Notes: a model not told the origin generated them from the sequence alone. A DNA stretch of 64,000 nucleotides from Sphingomonas faeni (GCF_030817315.1 NZ_JAUSZF010000001.1:2588501-2652500), one strand, 5' to 3'; shown: positions 37,634 to 48,379, counted from the first letter of the stretch. A program made the numbers and translations.

Positions 37634-39160
37634 TCACAACGGGATGTTATCATGCTTCTTCCACGGATTCTCCAGCGCTTTGCCGCGGAGTTTCCGTAGG
37701 CCGAGCGCGATGCGGCGGCGGGTCGAGTGGGGCTGGATAACTTCGTCGATGAAGCCCTTGCTCGCCGCGACGAACGGGTTGGCGAACCGTGCCTCGTATT
37801 CCGCGGTGCGCTCGGCGATCTCTTCCGGCGTCTTGCCGCGGAAGATGATCTCGACCGCGCCCTTGGCCCCCATCACCGCGATCTCGGCGGTCGGCCACGC
37901 ATAGTTGAGGTCGCCGCGCAGGTGCTTCGACGCCATCACGTCGTACGCGCCGCCGTAAGCCTTGCGCGTGATGACGGTGATCTTCGGCACGGTCGCCTCG
38001 GCATAGGCGAACAGCAGTTTCGCGCCGTGCTTGATAATGCCGTTATGCTCCTGCGCGGTGCCGGGCAGGAAGCCGGGGACGTCGACGAAGGTCACGATCG
38101 GGATCTCGAACGCATCGCAGAAGCGCACGAACCGCGCCGCCTTCTTCGAAGAATTGATGTCGAGCACGCCGGCGAGCACCATCGGCTGGTTCGCGACGAA
38201 ACCGACCGTGCGCCCTTCGATCCGGCCGAAACCGGTGATGATGTTGGCCGCATGCGCCGGCTGGGTCTCGAAGAAATCGCCCTCGTCGACGGTCTTCCGG
38301 ATCAGTTCGTGCATGTCGTAGGGCTGATTAGCCGATGCCGGGATCAGCGTGTCGAGGCTTTCCTCGATCCGGTCCCACTCGTCCGCTGTCGGGCGTTCGG
38401 GAACGCCGTCACGGTTCGACGCGGGCAGGAAATCGAAGAAATCGCGCGCCGCGAGCAACGCCTCGATGTCGTTCTCGAACGCGTTGTCGGCTACCGACGT
38501 CTTGGTGGTGTGCGTCACGGCGCCGCCGAGCGCCTCCTGAGTCACGACCTCGTTGGTCACCGTCTTGACCACGTCCGGGCCGGTAACGAACATGTAGCTC
38601 GAATCCTTCACCATGAAGATGAAGTCGGTCATCGCGGGGCTGTAGACCGCACCGCCGGCGCAGGGCCCCATGATCAGCGAAAGCTGCGGCACGACGCCGG
38701 ATGCGAGCGCGTTGCGCTGGAACACTTCGGCATAGCCGCCGAGCGAAGCCACGCCCTCCTGGATACGCGCGCCGCCGCTGTCGTTCAGGCCGATGATCGG
38801 CGCACCGACCTTCATCGCGCTGTCCATCACCTTGCAGATTTTCTGCGCATGACGTTCGCTGAGCGATCCGCCGAACACGGTGAAATCCTGGCTGAAGACG
38901 AAGACGAGGCGGCCGTTGATCGTGCCCGATCCGGTGACCACGCCGTCGCCGGGGATCACCTGGTCCTGCATGCCGAAATCGACGCAGTTGTGCTCGACAT
39001 ACATGTCGAGCTCCTCGAACGACCCCTCGTCCAGCAGCACGTCAAGGCGCTCCCTCGCGGTGAGCTTACCCTTGGCGTGCTGCGCTGCGATCCGCTTGAT
39101 ACCCCCGCCCACTCTTGCGGCTTCGCGGCGTCGTTCAAGCTCTTCGATCGTCGATGACAT
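37634..39160 (-). CDS. pccB: Propionyl-CoA carboxylase beta subunit
   Basis: The 508-residue carboxyltransferase moves CO2 from biotin on PccA to propionyl-CoA. Characteristic blocks are [62 protein letters not shown] and [24 protein letters not shown] sequence (here [20 protein letters not shown]). Further on are [20 protein letters not shown] and [19 protein letters not shown]. It is the first gene of the propionate operon and is divergent from the RamB-like regulator. ATG 39160 is used; the upstream frame runs into the regulator promoter. Confidence 0.97.
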   Translation of the reverse strand: MSSTIEELERRREAARVGGGIKRIAAQHAKGKLTARERLDVLLDEGSFEELDMYVEHNCVDFGMQDQVIPGDGVVTGSGTINGRLVFVFSQDFTVFGGSLSERHAQKICKVMDSAMKVGAPIIGLNDSGGARIQEGVASLGGYAEVFQRNALASGVVPQLSLIMGPCAGGAVYSPAMTDFIFMVKDSSYMFVTGPDVVKTVTNEVVTQEALGGAVTHTTKTSVADNAFENDIEALLAARDFFDFLPASNRDGVPERPTADEWDRIEESLDTLIPASANQPYDMHELIRKTVDEGDFFETQPAHAANIITGFGRIEGRTVGFVANQPMVLAGVLDINSSKKAARFVRFCDAFEIPIVTFVDVPGFLPGTAQEHNGIIKHGAKLLFAYAEATVPKITVITRKAYGGAYDVMASKHLRGDLNYAWPTAEIAVMGAKGAVEIIFRGKTPEEIAERTAEYEARFANPFVAASKGFIDEVIQPHSTRRRIALGLRKLRGKALENPWKKHDNIPL

Positions 39161-39211
39161 CGTCTCTCCGTCCTGCTGATTGCCTTCACAGAGCGGGATG
39201 CGATGCGCAAA

Positions 39212-39250
39212 TGCAATGTTGCAAAGTTGCACGGAGCATGTTTGCAAACT
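39212..39250. promoter_or_regulatory. Candidate operator cluster, tgcaa/ttgca repeats
   Basis: Two overlapping inverted repeats of tgcaa-N2-ttgca lie at 39212-39223 and 39220-39231, and tttgcaaac follows at 39241-39249. All are in the 100-nt region between the divergent starts of pccB and the XRE regulator. RamB-type regulators are known to bind sites containing TTTGCAAA, so this is a likely binding region for the adjacent gene product. Confidence 0.55.
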
Positions 39251-39260
39251 AGGTGGAGGC

Positions 39261-40655
39261 ATGACCCTCCCCGCACGTCGCCTCTTCGTCGGACACCGCC
39301 TGCGCGACCTGCGCCGCGTTCTAGGCATCAGCCAGGCGGCGATGGCCGCGCGGATCGGGCTGTCGGTGAGCTATCTTTCGCAGATCGAGAATGGCGACCG
39401 GCCGGTGACGGAGGGCGTGCTGATCACGCTCGCCCGCGAGTTTCCGGCGGATTGGGGGAGCATCGACGCGGCGGACGATACCGCGTTGCTGATCGCGACG
39501 CTGGAGGCGGTGTCGGACACCAGCGTCGAGGCGCCTGCGCTCGACGAGACCGCGGTGCGGCGCGCGGTGAAGCACCAGCCGTTGCTGGCGCAGCGGCTGG
39601 TCGCGATGCACGACGCGTACCGCCGCGCGCAGGAGCAGTTGCGCGCGCTCGACGACCGGCTGGTGGCGGGATCTGGGGCGCCGGGATTGCTGCCTTGGGA
39701 GGACGTGCGCGACTGGTTTCACGCGGCGGGCAATTATGTCGATGCGCTCGATCGGCGGGCGGAGGAGATTGGCGAAACGCTGGGGGCGGATCGGATCGCG
39801 GCGCTGGAGGCTCGGCTTGCGACAAAAGGTGTTTCGATTGCGATCTCGGGCGCGCTCGCCGCACCGTTGCGCGATTATGACGGCGCGACCCTGAGGCTCG
39901 ATGGCTCGCAGCCGGGAGAGACCACGCTGTTCTCGCTCGCGCATCAGGTCGCGCGGCATGAGTTCGGCGACGTCATCGGCGGGATCGTCGCTGCGTCGGA
40001 GATGGCATCGGAGACGGCGCGCGCGCTGTTGACCGCGGGGCTGACCAATTACGCGGCCGGGGCGATCGTCATGCCCTACACCCGCTTCCGAACCGAGGCG
40101 CGCACTGTCCGCCACGACATCGACCGGCTTCGGCGAATCTTCGGGACGAGCTTCGAACAGACCTGTCACCGGCTTTCGACGTTGCAGCGGCCGGGCGCGC
40201 TCGGCATTCCGTTCTTCTTCTGCCGCGTCGACATGGCGGGGAACATCACGAAGCGGCACTCGGCCACGCGGTTGCAGTTCGCGCGGTTCGGCGGCGCGTG
40301 CCCGTTGTGGATCGTCCATGAGGCAGTGGCGATCCCCGACCGGATCCTGACGCAGCTGATCGAGACGACCGACGGCATCCGCTACGTCTCGATGGCGAAG
40401 GGTCTGGTGAAGCCGTCCGAGACGTACACGCGGCCGGCGCGCCGCTATGCCGTGGCGCTCGGGTGCGAGGAGGCGAACGCGTCGGAGTTCATCTATGCCG
40501 ATGCTCTGGGGACCGGCGGGATCGCGACGCCGATCGGGTCGTCATGCCGTATCTGCCTGCGCACGGATTGCGACCAGCGCGCATTTCCCCCGGCGGCCAG
40601 CGGGATCCGGGTCGATCCGGACCGCCGCGGCGCAGTTCCGTACGAGGTCGTGTAG
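39261..40655 (+). CDS. XRE-family regulator of short-chain fatty acyl metabolism (RamB/ScfR-like)
   Basis: A 464-residue regulator. An N-terminal HTH domain (about 8-65: [33 protein letters not shown]) is followed by an IrrE/ImmA-like region without an intact HExxH ([14 protein letters not shown]) and a C-terminal DUF2083-type domain. The latter contains [20 protein letters not shown] and the cysteine cluster [16 protein letters not shown]. This architecture is that of RamB/ScfR, which control acetate or propionate genes by sensing acyl-CoA. Position divergent from pccB supports a role for this operon. ATG 39261 follows aggtggagg. The direction of control is not readable. Confidence 0.87.
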   Translation: MTLPARRLFVGHRLRDLRRVLGISQAAMAARIGLSVSYLSQIENGDRPVTEGVLITLAREFPADWGSIDAADDTALLIATLEAVSDTSVEAPALDETAVRRAVKHQPLLAQRLVAMHDAYRRAQEQLRALDDRLVAGSGAPGLLPWEDVRDWFHAAGNYVDALDRRAEEIGETLGADRIAALEARLATKGVSIAISGALAAPLRDYDGATLRLDGSQPGETTLFSLAHQVARHEFGDVIGGIVAASEMASETARALLTAGLTNYAAGAIVMPYTRFRTEARTVRHDIDRLRRIFGTSFEQTCHRLSTLQRPGALGIPFFFCRVDMAGNITKRHSATRLQFARFGGACPLWIVHEAVAIPDRILTQLIETTDGIRYVSMAKGLVKPSETYTRPARRYAVALGCEEANASEFIYADALGTGGIATPIGSSCRICLRTDCDQRAFPPAASGIRVDPDRRGAVPYEVV

Positions 40656-40672
40656 ACTGCCCTTTCCCGACC

Positions 40673-40710
40673 GACAAAAAAAGGCCCGATGCGTTTTGCG
40701 CACCGGGCTT
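40673..40710 (-). terminator. Rho-independent terminator of glnK-amtB
   Basis: Read on the minus strand, aagcccggtgcg and cgcatcgggcctt form a stem with a short loop, followed by a run of eight T. It lies about 60 nt past the amtB stop. On the plus strand there is no T-tract, so termination of the regulator gene here is less certain. Confidence 0.85.
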
Positions 40711-40772
40711 AGGATGTCCGCAGGAGGAACGTCGTGGGTGCGGGCTCGGGCGGCCCGCTACCGATCAGGTGT

Positions 40773-42140
40773 TCAGTTGTAAGCGCGTTCGCCGTGCTCG
40801 CCGATGTCGAGACCCTCGTGCTCGACTTCCGGCGAGACCCGCAGGCCGGTGACGGCCTTGGCGACGTAGATCGCGATCGTGGTGCCGATCGTGGCCCAGA
40901 TGATCGTCACGATCACCGCCTGGAGCTGCACGAAGAGCTTGGCGCCCATCGCATAGTCTGCAGCCCCAGGGCCGCCGAGCGACGGGGCGTAGACCACCGC
41001 GGTCCCGATCGCGCCGACCATGCCGCCGATGCCGTGGATCCCGAAGGCGTCGAGCGAGTCGTCATAGCCGAGCATCGGCTTGAGCTTCGAGACCGCCATG
41101 AAGCAGATGATCGAAGCGATCGCGCCCAGGATGATCGCGCCGAACGGGCCGGAGTTGCCCGCAGCGGGCGTGACGGCGACGAGGCCGGCGACGATGCCCG
41201 AGCAGAAGCCCAAGGCCGAACCCTTGTGACCCGAGAGCTTCTCGGCAAGCATCCAGAACAGGCCGGCCGACGCGGTGGCGACGAAGGTGTTGAGCATCGC
41301 GAGGGCGGCCGAGCCGTTCGCCTCGAGTGCCGAGCCGGCGTTGAAGCCGAACCAGCCGACCCAGAGCAGCCCGGTGCCGATGCCGGTCATGACCAGCGAG
41401 TGCGGTGCCATCGGCTCCTTCGGGTAGCCGATGCGCTTGCCGAGGATCAGCGCCGCGACCAGCGCCGAGACGCCGGCGTTGATGTGGACCACGGTGCCGC
41501 CGGCGAAATCGAGTGCGCCCGCCTTGAAGAAATAGCCCGACGATGCCCACACCATGTGCGCGATCGGGAAGTAGACGATCGTTAGCCAGATCAGGCCGAA
41601 CACCATCACCGCTGAGAACTTCATGCGCTCGACGACCGAGCCCAGTACCAGCGCGATGGTGATCGCGGCGAAGGTCATCTGGAAACAGATGAAGACATAT
41701 TCGGGGATCTCGACACCCGCCGTAAAGGTCGCCGCCTGCGAGGCGGGCGTGACGCCCTTCAGGAACGCCTTGTCGAAGCTGCCGATGAAGTTGCTGAGCA
41801 ACGGGCTGCTCACGTCCGGACCGAACGCCAGCGTATAGCCCCACATCACCCAGACGAGCATCGCGAGCGCCGCGACGGCACCGATCTGGGTCATGGTCGA
41901 CAGCATGTTCTTCGACCGCGTAAGGCCGCCGTAGAACAACGCGAGGCCCGGCAGGATCATCATCAGGACGAGGACCGTCGAGGTCATCATCCAGGCGGTG
42001 TCGCCCTTATTTACCGTAGCCACGACGGGTGCGACTGCAGGAGCTGCAACCTCTTGTGCCCAGGCGGGTGCGGCGGCGATCATCGCCGCTCCGAACCCTA
42101 GAACCGCCGAGGCGGCTGTCTTCATGTCATGCTTCATCAT
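40773..42140 (-). CDS. amtB: Ammonium transporter AmtB
   Basis: The 455-residue transporter has a cleavable signal (to APAWA), then 11 transmembrane helices. Family signatures include DTAWMMTSTVLVLMMILPGL, ALFYGGLTRSKN, GGTVVHINAGVSALVAALILG, LLWVGWFGFNAGSAL (pore His region) and DDSLDAFGIHGIGGMVGAIG (second pore His). It conducts ammonia across the inner membrane and is blocked by unmodified GlnK. The gene follows glnK after 8 nt and shares its sigma-54 promoter. Several Met codons compete for the start. Confidence 0.95.
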   Translation of the reverse strand: MMKHDMKTAASAVLGFGAAMIAAAPAWAQEVAAPAVAPVVATVNKGDTAWMMTSTVLVLMMILPGLALFYGGLTRSKNMLSTMTQIGAVAALAMLVWVMWGYTLAFGPDVSSPLLSNFIGSFDKAFLKGVTPASQAATFTAGVEIPEYVFICFQMTFAAITIALVLGSVVERMKFSAVMVFGLIWLTIVYFPIAHMVWASSGYFFKAGALDFAGGTVVHINAGVSALVAALILGKRIGYPKEPMAPHSLVMTGIGTGLLWVGWFGFNAGSALEANGSAALAMLNTFVATASAGLFWMLAEKLSGHKGSALGFCSGIVAGLVAVTPAAGNSGPFGAIILGAIASIICFMAVSKLKPMLGYDDSLDAFGIHGIGGMVGAIGTAVVYAPSLGGPGAADYAMGAKLFVQLQAVIVTIIWATIGTTIAIYVAKAVTGLRVSPEVEHEGLDIGEHGERAYN

Positions 42141-42148
42141 GTCCCCCC

Positions 42149-42487
42149 TCAGAGCGCAGAATCGTCGGTTTCGCCGGTGCGGATGCGGACCGCCTGGCCG
42201 ACGTCGAGCACGAAGATCTTGCCGTCGCCGATCGCGCCGGTGTTCGCCGACGCCTGGACAGCCTCGACCACACGGTCGGCCAGGCTGGCGGCGCAGACCA
42301 CCTCGATCTTGATCTTCGGCACCATGTTGGTGCTGTATTCGGCCCCCCGATAGATCTCGGTCTGGCCTTTTTGACGGCCGAAACCCTTGACCTCGGTGAC
42401 CGTCATGCCGGCCACGCCGATCGTGGTGAGCGCTTCGCGCACCTCATCGAGCTTGAACGGCTTGATGATGGCAATGACGAGTTTCAT
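42149..42487 (-). CDS. glnK: PII nitrogen regulatory protein GlnK
   Basis: The 112-residue PII trimer subunit senses ATP/ADP and 2-oxoglutarate and controls AmtB. It shows MKLVIAIIKPFKLDEVREAL, the T-loop RQKGQTEIYRGAEYSTN with the uridylylated Tyr51, and the C-terminal ANTGAIGDGKIFVLDVGQAVRIRTGE block. It is first in the glnK-amtB operon, behind a sigma-54 promoter, so both are expressed under nitrogen limitation. The ribosome site is aaggggga. Confidence 0.96.
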   Translation of the reverse strand: MKLVIAIIKPFKLDEVREALTTIGVAGMTVTEVKGFGRQKGQTEIYRGAEYSTNMVPKIKIEVVCAASLADRVVEAVQASANTGAIGDGKIFVLDVGQAVRIRTGETDDSAL

Positions 42488-42520
42488 CGCGGCCCTTCCC
42501 CCTTGTTACGGAAGATGCCT

Positions 42521-42537
42521 AGCAATGTGCGTGCCAA
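42521..42537 (-). promoter_or_regulatory. Sigma-54 (-24/-12) promoter of glnK-amtB
   Basis: On the minus strand TGGCAC-gcaca-TTGCT matches the RpoN consensus TGGCAC-N5-TTGCA, with GG and GC ten bases apart. It is about 35-50 nt upstream of the glnK ATG. NtrC would be the expected activator. Confidence 0.8.
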
Positions 42538-42648
42538 TTGCGGTGTGGAGGGATGAGGAGTGCTCGAAGAGCGGGCGAAAGGGGTTTGTGGGTTAAAACT
42601 TGTGCAGTGCGGTGGAGGTGCCCGTTTTATGGGCAGTCTCACCACCTT

Positions 42649-42743
42649 CGTCATTCCCGCGGAGGCGGGAACCCATATTGGCTAGCTGGCGACATACTCT
42701 CCGAGGTCAGCCAGTATGGGTCCCCGCCTTCGCGGGGATGACG
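42649..42743. repeat. Palindromic repeat, 'tccccgccttcgcggggat' family, long form
   Basis: The left arm cgtcattcccgcggaggcgg (42649 on), which continues to include cccatattggct, pairs with agccagtatgggtccccgcc and ends gatgacg at 42743; the centre is about 20 nt. It occupies the glnK-purH spacer, 22 nt from the purH stop. Nothing else is seen in 42540-42648. Confidence 0.82.
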
Positions 42744-42764
42744 GTCGTACTGAGCGTCAGGCTA

Positions 42765-44327
42765 TCAATGCCGGAAGTGGCGCATGCCGGTGAAGACCAT
42801 CGCGAGGCCGGCTTCGTCTGCAGCCGCAATCACGTCGGCGTCGCGGATCGAGCCGCCGGGCTGGATCACCGCCGTCGCGCCTGCTTCAACTGCTGCCAGC
42901 AACCCGTCGGCGAACGGGAAGAACGCATCCGACGCGACTGCCGAGCCGATCGTGCGGGGGGTGGACCAGCCGGCCTTGTCCGCGGCGTCCTTCGCCTTCC
43001 ACGCGGCAATGCGCGCGGATTCGAGGCGGTTCATCTGGCCCGCGCCAATCCCGGCAGTGCTGCCGTCCTTGGCGTAGACGATCGCGTTGGACTTGGTGTG
43101 CTTGGCGACGGTCCAGGCGAAACGGCAGTCGATCAGTTCCTGCTCGGTTGGCTGGCGCTTGGTGACGACCTTCAACTCACCCGGCGTGCCGTTGTCGCGG
43201 CCCTGGACGAGCCACCCGCCGGCGATCGACTTGGCCGTCAGACCGGTGCGGGCGGGGTCGGGCAATTCGCCGGTCAGCAACAGGCGGAGGTTTTTCTTGG
43301 CGGCGAACAGCGCGATCGCCTCCTCGTCGGCGTCGGGGGCGACGACGACTTCGGTGAAGATGCCGGTGATTGCGCGCGCGGTCTCGGCGTCGAGCGTGCG
43401 GTTTACGGCGATTATGCCGCCGAATGCCGAGACGGTGTCGCAGGCGAAGGCGGCAGCATAGGCTTCGGCGAGCGTGGCGCCGGTGGCGACGCCGCAGGGG
43501 TTGGCGTGCTTGACGATCACCACCGAGGGCTCGGCGTCGCGGAATTCGGCGATCAGTTCGAGCGCCGCGTCGGCGTCGTTGAGGTTGTTGTAGCTGAGCG
43601 CCTTGCCCTGGAGCTGGCGCGCCTGGCCGATGCCGCGAACGTTGCCGGTCGCGGTGTAGAAGGCGGCGGACTGGTGCGGGTTTTCGCCGTAGCGGAGCGT
43701 ATCGCCGCGCTTGAGCGTGATCGGCAGCGTGGCGGGGAATTCCTCGGCCTGATCTACCGTGCCGAACCAGGTTGCGATGGCGGAGTCATAGGCGGCGGTG
43801 GTGGCGAAGGCTTTCGCGGCGAGTTTCTTGCGGTCTTCGAGCGTCGTGGTGCCGCCCGAGACGAGCGCGTAGTCGGCGGGGTCGGTGACGATCGCGACGT
43901 AAACGTGGTTCTTGGCGGCCGAGCGCACCATGCTGGGTCCGCCGATGTCGATGTTCTCGATCACGGTGTCGCGGTCGGCGCCCTTCGCGACGGTGGCCTC
44001 GAACGGGTAGAGGTTGACGATGACGAGATCGATCGCGCCGATCTGGTGCTCGGCCATCGAGGCGGCATGGCCGGCGTCGTCGCGCACCGCGAGCAGGCCG
44101 CCATGCACCATCGGGTGGAGCGTCTTGACGCGGCCGTCCATCATCTCGGGGAAGCCGGTGAGTTCGCTGACGTCGCGCACGTCGAGGCCGGCGGCGCGCA
44201 GGGCGGTGGCGGTGCCGCCGGTGGAGACGAGCTCAACGCCGTGCGACGCGAGCGCCTCGCCGAGATCGACGATCCCGGTCTTGTCGGAGACGGACAGGAG
44301 CGCGCGCTTGATCGGGATGCTGGTCAT
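42765..44327 (-). CDS. purH: AICAR transformylase/IMP cyclohydrolase PurH
   Basis: This 520-residue bifunctional enzyme makes the last two steps of IMP synthesis. The N-terminal IMP cyclohydrolase domain (1-190) has [40 protein letters not shown] and [17 protein letters not shown]. The C-terminal transformylase has [40 protein letters not shown] and [19 protein letters not shown]. Both active sites look intact. It is downstream of the heparinase/rpe genes, separated by a palindromic repeat, so it likely has its own promoter. Confidence 0.97.
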   Translation of the reverse strand: MTSIPIKRALLSVSDKTGIVDLGEALASHGVELVSTGGTATALRAAGLDVRDVSELTGFPEMMDGRVKTLHPMVHGGLLAVRDDAGHAASMAEHQIGAIDLVIVNLYPFEATVAKGADRDTVIENIDIGGPSMVRSAAKNHVYVAIVTDPADYALVSGGTTTLEDRKKLAAKAFATTAAYDSAIATWFGTVDQAEEFPATLPITLKRGDTLRYGENPHQSAAFYTATGNVRGIGQARQLQGKALSYNNLNDADAALELIAEFRDAEPSVVIVKHANPCGVATGATLAEAYAAAFACDTVSAFGGIIAVNRTLDAETARAITGIFTEVVVAPDADEEAIALFAAKKNLRLLLTGELPDPARTGLTAKSIAGGWLVQGRDNGTPGELKVVTKRQPTEQELIDCRFAWTVAKHTKSNAIVYAKDGSTAGIGAGQMNRLESARIAAWKAKDAADKAGWSTPRTIGSAVASDAFFPFADGLLAAVEAGATAVIQPGGSIRDADVIAAADEAGLAMVFTGMRHFRH

Positions 44328-44406
44328 GAGGGTCTTTCGTGTTCCGGGGGGCCACCGTGCGGCGGTGCCTTAGCGTCGGTTGCGGTTTGGGAACAGAGGG
44401 GTGTGC

Positions 44407-44522
44407 TTCTCCCCTCTCTGGGGGGAGGGGTTGGGGGTGGGTCGGGTTCCATGTGGTCGAACCGTTGGGGCTCGAGCGAGCCTACCCACCCCCGGCCCCT
44501 CCCTTTCAGGGAGGGGGGAAGA
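44407..44522. repeat. Palindromic repeat upstream of purH
   Basis: cttctcccctctctgggggg (44407 on) with ggggttgggggtggg pairs with cccacccccggcccctccc and ends ggggggaag at 44522. The centre is about 35 nt. A half-size hairpin of the same core is at 46957-46989. It fills the purH-heparinase spacer and ends 3 nt before the heparinase stop. Confidence 0.84.
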
Positions 44523-44524
44523 GG

Positions 44525-46261
44525 TCAGGCCTTTTTCAGGGCCCAGCTCACGCTCGCCCCGCCGGCGGCAGCTTCACCCGTGATCATCAGTTGCTGCGTC
44601 GCGACCGGACGGCCGTCGGCGTCGATCCAGACGCTGTCGTCGACCACCAGCGCGCCGCCTCGGCAGCGGAATTGCCACAAGGGGCCGCCGGGGAGGCGAA
44701 GGATCGCGCCCAGGCCGTCCGCGGTGGGGGATACCTGCACGCCTTCGCCCAAGTGAAAGCGGATCGCGAACAGCGACAGGCCGACACGGCGCTTGCGGCC
44801 ATGCGGCAACAGCGCGTCCTCGCCGCGAAGTTCGCGGCCGTCGCCGGTGAGCATCAGCTGGCGGCGGTGGAGGAAGCCCCAGCGACGGACATAGCCGTCG
44901 TGGCTCGCCTCGATCCGGCTGGCGGCGTCCGACTCCTGGCGGCTGAGTTCCACTTCCGCCACACCCCGACCAAGCGTGCCGTCGGCGTGGATCGCGGTGG
45001 AATTGCTGTCGGCGATCGTCAGCGTGGAGTGCGCGGCAGTCGAGCGCAGGCCCTCGACCATTGCTGGCGGGAGTTGGGCGATGCCGGCTCTCGCGCCGCC
45101 GCAATTGACGACGATGCGTGCAGGACCGTCGGAGAATTCGAACGCGAGCGTGGACGCGCAACCGCCTTCGACGAGGCGCGCGATCGGCGGCGGGGCGGCG
45201 TCGACGATCAGGACGGCAGTGCTGGCGGCGAGGCGTTGATAGCCCCAGTCGCGCGCTTGGCGAAGCGGACGGGTACGGACGCCGCTTGCTTCGATGACGG
45301 CGGCGACCTGCGTTTCGCTGGCCGGACCGCCACCCTGCCAGCTCGACAGGCCGCGATCGGCGTGGGCGACGCCGAGCAGGGCCGCGACCATCCGGGTGAG
45401 CGTGACCGCGACCGTCTCGGGGAGTTCGAGGCCGCGGGCGGCGTAGCTTTCCTGGAGCAACGTCAGCAGTTGGATCGAATCGAGCAGCATTGCCGGGCTG
45501 CGCGAGACCGAGCCGCCATCGTCGAACAGGCCGGTGCCGAGCGCGCGGAGCAAGCCTGCCTCACCAAATGCCTGGCGTGGCTCGCCGCCGGGGATCAGCA
45601 GTCCGGCCGCAACGACTCCGCACCATGCGGCGATGCGGGGCGCGCCGGCGGGGGCCTTGTCGGCGGTGCGATCGAGGTGCAGCGCGCCTTTGGCGAGGGC
45701 GTTCAATACCTTGGAGCGGTAGATCTGGTCGGACGACGACAGGATCAGCGGCGCGTGCGCGGTCCAGGCGAGGATGCGGCGGCCCCACATGTCGGGGCGC
45801 CACGCGATCCCGCCCTGCGTGTCGGCGTGCGCGGTCAGCCAGAGGCCCATGAGATATTCGGCGATCGGTGCGCCGCGCGAGCGGGTCGCGACAGTCGACA
45901 GGTCGCGCAGCCAGGCGAAACCGTGAAAATATTCGGCGAACGGTTTGGGAAGCGGCTTCGAAAGGTCGAGCGTCTCGATATCGCGCGCTTCGCCGCGGAA
46001 CGAGAGGACGCCCTCCAGCAGCATCGTGCCGCGGGGGATGTCGCCGAGGATCGGGTCTTCGGGAACCGCGATCAGCTTCAGCGGATAGCGACCCTTGAGG
46101 CGCAGCGTGTGCAGCGGCGTGCGCCACGTCAGCCGGTGAAAGCGCTCGGCGAGGCGATCGGCGAGCGACAGCCCCTTGTCGCCGCCGAGACGGATCAGGC
46201 GACGACCTTCGTCGATCCCGTCGGGGGCGGGATCGGTCACGGGATCAGGCGTGTCATTCAC
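44525..46261 (-). CDS. Heparinase II/III-like protein
   Basis: A 578-residue protein with an all-helical N-terminal toroid (about 60-330: [27 protein letters not shown] repeats, [14 protein letters not shown]) and a C-terminal beta-sandwich (about 340-578) typical of heparinase II/III lyases. No signal peptide is evident. In sphingomonads such proteins occur next to rpe and rsmB-type genes with unknown role; a polysaccharide lyase activity is possible. The GTG at 46261 overlaps the rpe stop as GTGA, which decides the start and shows coupling with rpe. Confidence 0.85.
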   Translation of the reverse strand: MNDTPDPVTDPAPDGIDEGRRLIRLGGDKGLSLADRLAERFHRLTWRTPLHTLRLKGRYPLKLIAVPEDPILGDIPRGTMLLEGVLSFRGEARDIETLDLSKPLPKPFAEYFHGFAWLRDLSTVATRSRGAPIAEYLMGLWLTAHADTQGGIAWRPDMWGRRILAWTAHAPLILSSSDQIYRSKVLNALAKGALHLDRTADKAPAGAPRIAAWCGVVAAGLLIPGGEPRQAFGEAGLLRALGTGLFDDGGSVSRSPAMLLDSIQLLTLLQESYAARGLELPETVAVTLTRMVAALLGVAHADRGLSSWQGGGPASETQVAAVIEASGVRTRPLRQARDWGYQRLAASTAVLIVDAAPPPIARLVEGGCASTLAFEFSDGPARIVVNCGGARAGIAQLPPAMVEGLRSTAAHSTLTIADSNSTAIHADGTLGRGVAEVELSRQESDAASRIEASHDGYVRRWGFLHRRQLMLTGDGRELRGEDALLPHGRKRRVGLSLFAIRFHLGEGVQVSPTADGLGAILRLPGGPLWQFRCRGGALVVDDSVWIDADGRPVATQQLMITGEAAAGGASVSWALKKA

Positions 46262-46914
46262 CCCCGTAACGCGGCGATGTTGGCGGCGTAGTGGTCGGGA
46301 CCGCCACGAAAGACCGAAGTGCCCGCGACCAGCGCGTCGGCGCCGGCCTCGATGCAGCGCTTGGCCCATGCCGCGTCGACGCCGCCATCGACTTCGAGAT
46401 CGATCGCGCGGCCGCTCTTTTCGATCATCGTGCGGATCGCCGAGATCTTCTTGAGCTGGCTGGGGATGAAGCTCTGGCCGCCGAAGCCTGGGTTGACGCT
46501 CATCACGAGGACGAGGTCGACCATGTCGAGCAGGTAATCGAGCATCTTTGCCGGGGTGCCGGGACAGATCACGACACCCGCGCGCTTGCCGAGCCCTTTG
46601 ATGTGCTGAAGCGAGCGGTGGATGTGCGGGCCGGCTTCGTAATGCACGGTGATGCAGTCGGCGCCGGCCTCCGCGAACGCGTCGAGATACGCGTCGACGG
46701 GGGAGATCATGAGGTGGACGTCGAACGGCTTGGTGGTGACGCCGCGGACCGACTTCATGACCGCGGGGCCGAACGAGATGTTGGGGACGAAATGGCCGTC
46801 CATCACGTCGATATGGATCCAGTCGGCGCCGGCCGCGTCGATGGCGCGGACTTCCTCGCCGAGTTTGGCGAAATCGGCGGAGAGGATCGAGGGGGCGATG
46901 CGGACGGGTTGCAT
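46258..46914 (-). CDS. rpe: Ribulose-phosphate 3-epimerase
   Basis: The 218-residue TIM-barrel enzyme interconverts ribulose-5-phosphate and xylulose-5-phosphate. It shows [36 protein letters not shown] (metal/acid), [33 protein letters not shown] and [20 protein letters not shown]. It is the middle gene of a run rsmB-like, rpe, heparinase-like. Start ATG 46914. Confidence 0.96.
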   Translation of the reverse strand: MQPVRIAPSILSADFAKLGEEVRAIDAAGADWIHIDVMDGHFVPNISFGPAVMKSVRGVTTKPFDVHLMISPVDAYLDAFAEAGADCITVHYEAGPHIHRSLQHIKGLGKRAGVVICPGTPAKMLDYLLDMVDLVLVMSVNPGFGGQSFIPSQLKKISAIRTMIEKSGRAIDLEVDGGVDAAWAKRCIEAGADALVAGTSVFRGGPDHYAANIAALRG

Positions 46915-46956
46915 GATTTTGTCCTAGCGCGGGATTCGGTTGGTGCGAAGGCCTAG

Positions 46957-46989
46957 CTTCTCGCCCCTCTCTGGAAGGGAGGGGGGAAG
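46957..46989. repeat. Small hairpin between rsmB-like gene and rpe
   Basis: gcccctctctgg followed by aagggaggggggaag forms a hairpin of the 44407-44522 repeat core. It lies 8 nt from the rsmB-like stop and could end that transcript. Confidence 0.6.
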
Positions 46990-46996
46990 CAGAAGG

Positions 46997-48274
46997 TCAG
47001 CTACGTTTTAGGCGGGTGATGAAGAAGCCGTCGCAGCCGCCTTGGTCGGCGAGCATGCCGGGGAGCGTGCGGATGGTGCCGGTCTCCGTGGGCGTGATGC
47101 CGGCGGGGAGTTCGGATTGGTCGACCGGGGCGATCGTGTAGTCGCTGCGGGCGGACAGGAACGCGTCGAGTTGCGCTTCGCCTTCGGAGGGTTCGAGCGA
47201 GCAGGTGGCGTACACCAAGGTTCCACCGGGCTTCACCCAGTCCGCCGCCCTGGCGAAGATTCGCGCCTGCAACGCCGCGGTTTCGGCGATGATCGACGGG
47301 CGGACGCGGTGGAGGACGTCGGGGTGGCGGCGGAAGATGCCGGTCGCGCTGCACGGCGCGTCGATCAGGATTGCATCAGCGGGCTCGGCGGGTGCCCATT
47401 CGAGGATGTCGGCGTTGACGACCTCGGCCTTCAGATGCGTGCGATAGAGGTTCTCGCGGAGGCGCTTGATGCGGCTCTGCGAATTGTCGACCGAGGTGAC
47501 GGTCCAGCCTGCGCTCGCGAGTTGCAGCGTCTTGCCGCCGGGGGCTGCGCAGAGATCGAGGACATGGCCCTCTCCTTTCCCCAGCAACCGCGCGGGCAGC
47601 GAAGCGGCGATGTCCTGAACCCACCAGGCGCCGTCGCCGAAGCCTGCCATGTCGGGGACCGAATCATGGTCGCCCAAGCGCAAATGGCCGGGCATGAAGC
47701 TTTCGCCGCCCAGTTTCTCGCGCCAACCTTCGGTCTCGGACGGGTCGGCGATGGTCAGGTCGAGCGGCGGCACCTGGGCGATCGCGCGGCCGGCGGCGTC
47801 GACCATCTCCTCGCCCCACGCGGCTTCCCAGCGCAGTTCGACCGGCGCCGGCAGCGTCGGCACTTCGGGGAGCAGCATGTTGGCGCGGAACAGCGTGCCG
47901 AACACGCCGTGCACCAGCTTGCGCGGACCGCCGTCGACCAAGGGCAGCACGGTCGAGATCGCGGCGTGCGAGGGGGTGCCGAGGATCAACACCTGGACCA
48001 GCGCGATCCGCAGCGCCATCCGCGCCTTCGCATCGTCGGGCAAATTGGTCTTGGTGACCGAATCGATCATCGCGTCGAGATCGGGGAGGCGGCGCAGCGT
48101 CTCGGCGGCGATCGCGTGCGCGAGGCCGCGATCGGGCCCGTGGATCGCGCGCGTCGCGGCCGGCAAGGCGGATTCGAGCGACTCGCCGCGACGCAGGACG
48201 GCGTCGAGCAGGCGAAGCGCGGCACGGCGGGTGGGGACGCCGAGCGGCTCGGGGGCGTGGGTATAATCGGGCAT
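46997..48274 (-). CDS. RsmB/NOP-family rRNA (cytosine-5) methyltransferase
   Basis: The 425-residue protein has an N-terminal NusB-like RNA-binding domain (about 15-140: TRRAALRLLDAVLRRGESLE) and a Rossmann methylase. SAM motif I is VLDLCAAPGGKTLQLA; catalytic cysteines are in DAPCSATGIFRRHPD and YATCSLEPSEGE. These are the two-Cys hallmarks of m5C methyltransferases acting on 16S rRNA (RsmB type) or tRNA. The exact cytosine target cannot be read, so no symbol is assigned. ATG 48274. Confidence 0.93.
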   Translation of the reverse strand: MPDYTHAPEPLGVPTRRAALRLLDAVLRRGESLESALPAATRAIHGPDRGLAHAIAAETLRRLPDLDAMIDSVTKTNLPDDAKARMALRIALVQVLILGTPSHAAISTVLPLVDGGPRKLVHGVFGTLFRANMLLPEVPTLPAPVELRWEAAWGEEMVDAAGRAIAQVPPLDLTIADPSETEGWREKLGGESFMPGHLRLGDHDSVPDMAGFGDGAWWVQDIAASLPARLLGKGEGHVLDLCAAPGGKTLQLASAGWTVTSVDNSQSRIKRLRENLYRTHLKAEVVNADILEWAPAEPADAILIDAPCSATGIFRRHPDVLHRVRPSIIAETAALQARIFARAADWVKPGGTLVYATCSLEPSEGEAQLDAFLSARSDYTIAPVDQSELPAGITPTETGTIRTLPGMLADQGGCDGFFITRLKRS

Positions 48275-48379
48275 ATGAAGGTCCTTCGCGTTCGGTTTGC
48301 CGCGCGGCTGTTATGGCAAAGCGGCACGACAAGGCCCATGTGGCGGTTACGACGCAAACACGCAATCCGGAGAGCCGCG

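Noticed and set aside
42600..44756. Plus-strand frame of 718 codons opposite purH
   Set aside because: Runs through two palindromic repeats and is antisense to purH; Gly/Arg/Asp-rich without motifs.
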